From Chlorobiota bacterium (lineage in GTDB: Bacteria; Bacteroidota; Bacteroidia; Bacteroidales; F082), in the NCBI GenBank assembly GCA_030619415.1, contig JAUXBM010000069.1:1-8036 (forward strand): 8,036 bases of DNA, read 5' to 3'. The notes under the pieces were generated by a model. That model ran no database searches and was not told the DNA's origin. It saw only the letters and a list, made by a program, of their open reading frames with translations. Each line of letters opens with the position of its first letter. Position 1 is the first letter of the stretch. The position numbers and the translations under genes are program-made. Below are positions 5,471 through 8,036 of this stretch, piece by piece.

Positions 5471-6409
5471 TTAGTACCTTTCAGGATCATAATCAATTGT
5501 CGCCTGCCGCGCTTTTTGAATGTAGTAATCAGCCTTGACTGAATCGCCGTGCCGGGTAAAATACCGGTACAGGAACTTTGATGCCTCTGGCTTTGTGCCT
5601 TTTAAAACGGCTTTTTCGTAATTATCAATAGTTGCCAAAGTATCGCCTTGATTGTAATGGTACATCGCAAGGTTTAAATATGGAATATCACTTTCGGGAT
5701 ATTTATTCATATAATTTTTGTTCATGAACAATGCCTGATCAAAGCGTCCGCCGAACAACAATGCCCTGATCAGGGCTGCTTCATATTTCCTGTTGCCAGG
5801 ATCGGCTTCCATTGCTTTTTGGATGAGAATGGCAGTTTGCTCGTACAATTCTTGAACTTCAAGCGATTGGGCCATTTGAAGATAGACATTGGCGGAGTCA
5901 GGAGATCCGTACTCAAGTGCCAGGTTATAGTAAAGATTGGCCTTTATAAAGTATTCAAGCGACTCCTCCTCTGCGATATCGGCTTTATCTGAGATGCCCC
6001 GTTCCGAATAGCTTTTATATCGCTTTAAGGCCTGGTCGCCATGCAGGTGTGAGTAAATATAACCAAGTCTTTCCCAGGATGTGGATAAAGTTGTATCCAA
6101 ATTAAGCGCCCTCCAGGTGTAGTCCTCCGCAGTATTTATATCTTTTACAAGAAACTTGTAGGTATTGGTTGGCTTCGTCATTTCAAACTTTACCATGTTT
6201 AGTTTTGTGTCGGCAAATTTCTCTAGTTGTACAATATTGTTGGTATCTATCTCGATAGTACGGATTGCTTTCTTTTCTTTTTTATTGGGTGAAAAATCAA
6301 CCTTGACAAGAACAAGAATTACAGCTACTAATAGTGCTAAAACGATAAGTGTCTTGTAAAATAATTTTAATCCCGGAGAGATTTTCACTTTCTTATTTCC
6401 TTTTTGCAT
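5471..6409 (-). CDS. Membrane-anchored tetratricopeptide repeat protein
   Basis: This 312-residue protein has a basic N-terminus (MQKGNKKVKISPGLKLFYK) and one strongly hydrophobic helix at about 20-37 (LIVLALLVAVILVLVKV), with no cleavage-type or lipobox motif. It is probably anchored in the inner membrane with its body in the periplasm, by the positive-inside rule. Residues 100-275 are helical repeats. The clearest TPR unit is DIPYLNLAMYHYNQGDTLATIDNYEKAV (241-268); weaker units lie at about 107-140, 151-184, 189-203 and 205-238. TPR arrays mediate protein-protein binding, and no catalytic domain is present. The precise role is unknown. The gene starts 38 bp after the end of the alpha/beta hydrolase gene on the same strand, so the two are likely co-transcribed. 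Its stop lies 14 bp from that of the convergent phosphorylase gene. Confidence 0.88.
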   Translation of the reverse strand: MQKGNKKVKISPGLKLFYKTLIVLALLVAVILVLVKVDFSPNKKEKKAIRTIEIDTNNIVQLEKFADTKLNMVKFEMTKPTNTYKFLVKDINTAEDYTWRALNLDTTLSTSWERLGYIYSHLHGDQALKRYKSYSERGISDKADIAEEESLEYFIKANLYYNLALEYGSPDSANVYLQMAQSLEVQELYEQTAILIQKAMEADPGNRKYEAALIRALLFGGRFDQALFMNKNYMNKYPESDIPYLNLAMYHYNQGDTLATIDNYEKAVLKGTKPEASKFLYRYFTRHGDSVKADYYIQKARQATIDYDPERY

Positions 6410-6447
6410 GCTTGAATTTTCTAAAATTAATTTGGCTGTTTGCCGGG

Positions 6448-7242
6448 CTAATGATTTCTTTCAATGAAATGCTCCAGAGCTTTGTAGGTCAATTCCTTCG
6501 CTTCGATAAATCCCATATGACCAACTCCATCAAGGATCAATGCTTCACAATTTTTTGGTAGTTCCAGCTGAGGCATAATCTTCGCCAAAGACATTCGCGA
6601 GTCACGCTTGCCGATGATGAAGAATACCGGGATATCCACTTGTTTAAGTGGTTCACAAGAATCTTTCCTGTCGCGCATCCCGGCCAGGGCAGCTACAATT
6701 CCTTCGGGAGAGGTACCGGATGATATTTTTTGTAAATCCGTTATCTCATCCTTGAATTGCTTCACATTCTCTTCGGCAAACAACAAAGGAATAAAAGAAG
6801 TTATAAACGCTTTGTGGTTCTTTTTCACGATGTCGATCGCCTTGTCGCGGTTAATTTTCCCATCAGCATCATCCGCCTCCGCCTGTGAGTGAAACAATAC
6901 AAACCCCTTTAGTTTGGCGGGATACTGATCCGCAAAAGCCAGCGTTACATAACCACCCATCGAATGACCAACCATGATACATTGGTCTATTTTTTCTTCC
7001 GCCATTGCACACGCAACGGCCTCTGCCATTGCCTGCATGGAATGATTTTCAGAAAAAACATTGCTGTTTCCAAATCCCGGTAAATCAATGGCAAGTATTT
7101 TGTATTGTTCTGACAGCCGACCGGTAAACCCGTTCCAAATCGAATGGTCTTCAAGAAATCCATGCAACAATACCACTGCGGGCCCGTCACCTTTTACAAC
7201 ATAATTCAGGCGTGTACCCCTAAATTTGATTTGTTTTTCCAT
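6448..7242 (-). CDS. Alpha/beta-fold hydrolase
   Basis: This 264-residue cytoplasmic serine hydrolase has no signal peptide. The N-terminal strand MEKQIKFRGTRLNYVVKG leads into VVLLHGFLEDHSIW (23-36), whose HG (27-28) marks the oxyanion-hole loop. DLPGFGNS (53-60) is the next conserved turn. The nucleophile is S94 in VGHSMGGY (91-98). The acid is D214 in IGKRDSRM (210-217), and the catalytic histidine is H242 in GVGHMGF (239-245). A helical cap spans about 120-200. This arrangement is that of the broad BioH/MenH/3-oxoadipate enol-lactonase group, and the substrate cannot be told from sequence. The ATG at 7242 follows a good -7 box and a very short leader. It probably heads a two-gene transcript with the TPR protein gene. 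Confidence 0.93.
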   Translation of the reverse strand: MEKQIKFRGTRLNYVVKGDGPAVVLLHGFLEDHSIWNGFTGRLSEQYKILAIDLPGFGNSNVFSENHSMQAMAEAVACAMAEEKIDQCIMVGHSMGGYVTLAFADQYPAKLKGFVLFHSQAEADDADGKINRDKAIDIVKKNHKAFITSFIPLLFAEENVKQFKDEITDLQKISSGTSPEGIVAALAGMRDRKDSCEPLKQVDIPVFFIIGKRDSRMSLAKIMPQLELPKNCEALILDGVGHMGFIEAKELTYKALEHFIERNH

Positions 7243-7258
7243 CTAACAAAAATTTGCG

Positions 7259-7266
7259 CAAATATA
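7259..7266 (-). promoter_or_regulatory. Bacteroidota-type -7 box (TATATTTG) for the hydrolase/TPR genes
   Basis: On the minus strand, TATATTTG (7266-7259) matches TAnnTTTG exactly and is followed by CG, a common continuation of this box in the phylum. The distance to the ATG at 7242 predicts a leader of about ten bases, which fits the absence of any Shine-Dalgarno sequence. A TTG lies further upstream than the usual 19-21 bp spacing, so the -33 element is uncertain. The box overlaps the perfect 12-bp palindrome ATTTGCGCAAAT (7252-7263), a possible operator. Confidence 0.62.
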
Positions 7267-7281
7267 AAAATACCCAGGTGA

Positions 7282-8036
7282 CTATTGTACAACCAGCTTC
7301 CGGCTCTGCACATTCCCGTTCAGGTATATGTTTACCACATAAACACCTTTTTTCAAATTTGTCAGGTCCAGTTTCTTTTCAAAAGTGCCTTTGCTGCGAC
7401 TGATATTTTCAGTCAACACGATTTTACCATTCACATCCATAACCGATAATTTAACTACCTGGCCGGTTTCCAAATCAGCACCAATTGTGAGGTGATCAGT
7501 GGTCGGGTTGGGGTACATCGTAAATTGAGCATCAGGAAATTGGAGTTCATCCTGCCCGGTCCACCACATGTCTATTTCATAATCACAGGTAAACAAACCC
7601 CTTCCATGTGATGCAGCCAGGACAACTTTGTCGGCATCTCTAATTTTCAACATGTCAACCCTTATGTTTGCCATTCCATCCATAGCTGGTGTCCAATCTG
7701 TATTCTGCTCAAATAGAGAATTGGTTGTCCATACGCCGGTTTCTGTTGCCAGCATGGCTTGTTCATTATTGGATGGATGAAAAATTGCCCAACGTACAGG
7801 CATGTCAGGAAGGTTAGATTCTTTTTCTTCCCAGGTTTGCCCGCCATCCAATGTAAACCAGATTGACGAAACACCGTAATTTGAGAATGTTACCAAAAGA
7901 ACATCTTCTGATTCACCGACAGCCACACATGAAATATTCCCAACGGGAAAATCAGTGCTACCTATTTCTTCAGCATCCGGCTCATTTTCAGCATTGGTTA
8001 CCTTGTACAGTTTTCCAGAAACGGTACCCAGAAATA
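7282..8036 (-). CDS. Secreted Asp-box/sortilin-like propeller protein with T9SS type A sorting domain (C-terminal part)
   Basis: The frame is open from the right edge to the stop at 7282-7284, giving 250 visible residues; the N-terminus and any signal peptide lie outside the window. The visible part begins FLGTVSGKLYKVTNAENE. WFTLDGGQTW (59-68) is an Asp-box (S/T-x-D-x-G-x-T-W), HPSNNEQAMLATETGVWTT a propeller strand pair, and AASHGRGLFT the usual end of such VPS10/BNR-type propellers. Residues from about 171 form the C-terminal sorting domain: FTMYPNPTTDHLTI, VKLSVMDVNGKIVL, LDLTNLKKGVYVVNIY and final RKLVVQ. This domain directs export through the outer membrane by the type IX secretion system and surface attachment or release after cleavage. 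The GTG at 7926 lies inside the propeller and is not a credible start. The catalytic role, if any, is not visible; the propeller may only bind glycans or proteins. Confidence 0.9.
   Translation of the reverse strand, partial: FLGTVSGKLYKVTNAENEPDAEEIGSTDFPVGNISCVAVGESEDVLLVTFSNYGVSSIWFTLDGGQTWEEKESNLPDMPVRWAIFHPSNNEQAMLATETGVWTTNSLFEQNTDWTPAMDGMANIRVDMLKIRDADKVVLAASHGRGLFTCDYEIDMWWTGQDELQFPDAQFTMYPNPTTDHLTIGADLETGQVVKLSVMDVNGKIVLTENISRSKGTFEKKLDLTNLKKGVYVVNIYLNGNVQSRKLVVQ

Noticed and set aside
7924..7926. GTG as the start of a 214-residue T9SS protein
   Set aside because: The frame remains open to the window edge with propeller-like sequence upstream, so this codon is an internal valine.

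Overview
The window looks like an ordinary stretch of core chromosome from a member of the Bacteroidota, most likely a Bacteroidia/Marinilabiliales-type organism (inference). Four things point there: a C-terminal type IX secretion (T9SS) sorting domain on the last protein; exact TAnnTTTG -7 promoter boxes close to gene starts; no convincing Shine-Dalgarno sequences; and short 7-bp tandem repeats in an intergenic gap. I see no transposase, integrase, phage gene, CRISPR array, tRNA or rRNA, and no convincing undescribed multigene system. The least explained DNA is in the intergenic gaps.

Left block, plus strand. The window opens inside the last 35 codons of a CBS-domain protein, probably a ClC-type chloride channel. 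A non-coding gap follows (110-331). It holds two 49-bp arrays of seven heptamers on either side of an imperfect hairpin, then a promoter box. Next come four closely spaced genes in one direction: a 6-pyruvoyl-tetrahydropterin-synthase-like enzyme, GTP cyclohydrolase I (folE), a Bax-inhibitor-1 family membrane protein, and malonyl-CoA:ACP transacylase (fabD). FolE makes dihydroneopterin triphosphate from GTP, and the PTPS-like enzyme uses that compound, so the first two genes form a two-step pterin module. The other two look like housekeeping passengers.

Middle. fabD converges on cinA (minus strand; NMN deamidase/competence-damage-inducible family) across a 141-bp gap with three hairpins. cinA is divergent from a uridine-phosphorylase-like gene. 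The 76 bp between them hold an 18-bp palindrome whose two halves each resemble a -7 box, one per direction. cinA (pyridine nucleotide salvage) and the phosphorylase (nucleoside salvage) are thematically related.

Right block, minus strand. The phosphorylase gene ends 14 bp from the end of a membrane-anchored TPR protein gene. That gene lies 38 bp downstream of an alpha/beta hydrolase gene, and the two are probably co-transcribed from a promoter just upstream of the hydrolase. The window ends inside a large secreted protein with Asp-box/sortilin-like propeller sequence and a T9SS type A sorting domain; its N-terminus lies beyond the right edge.
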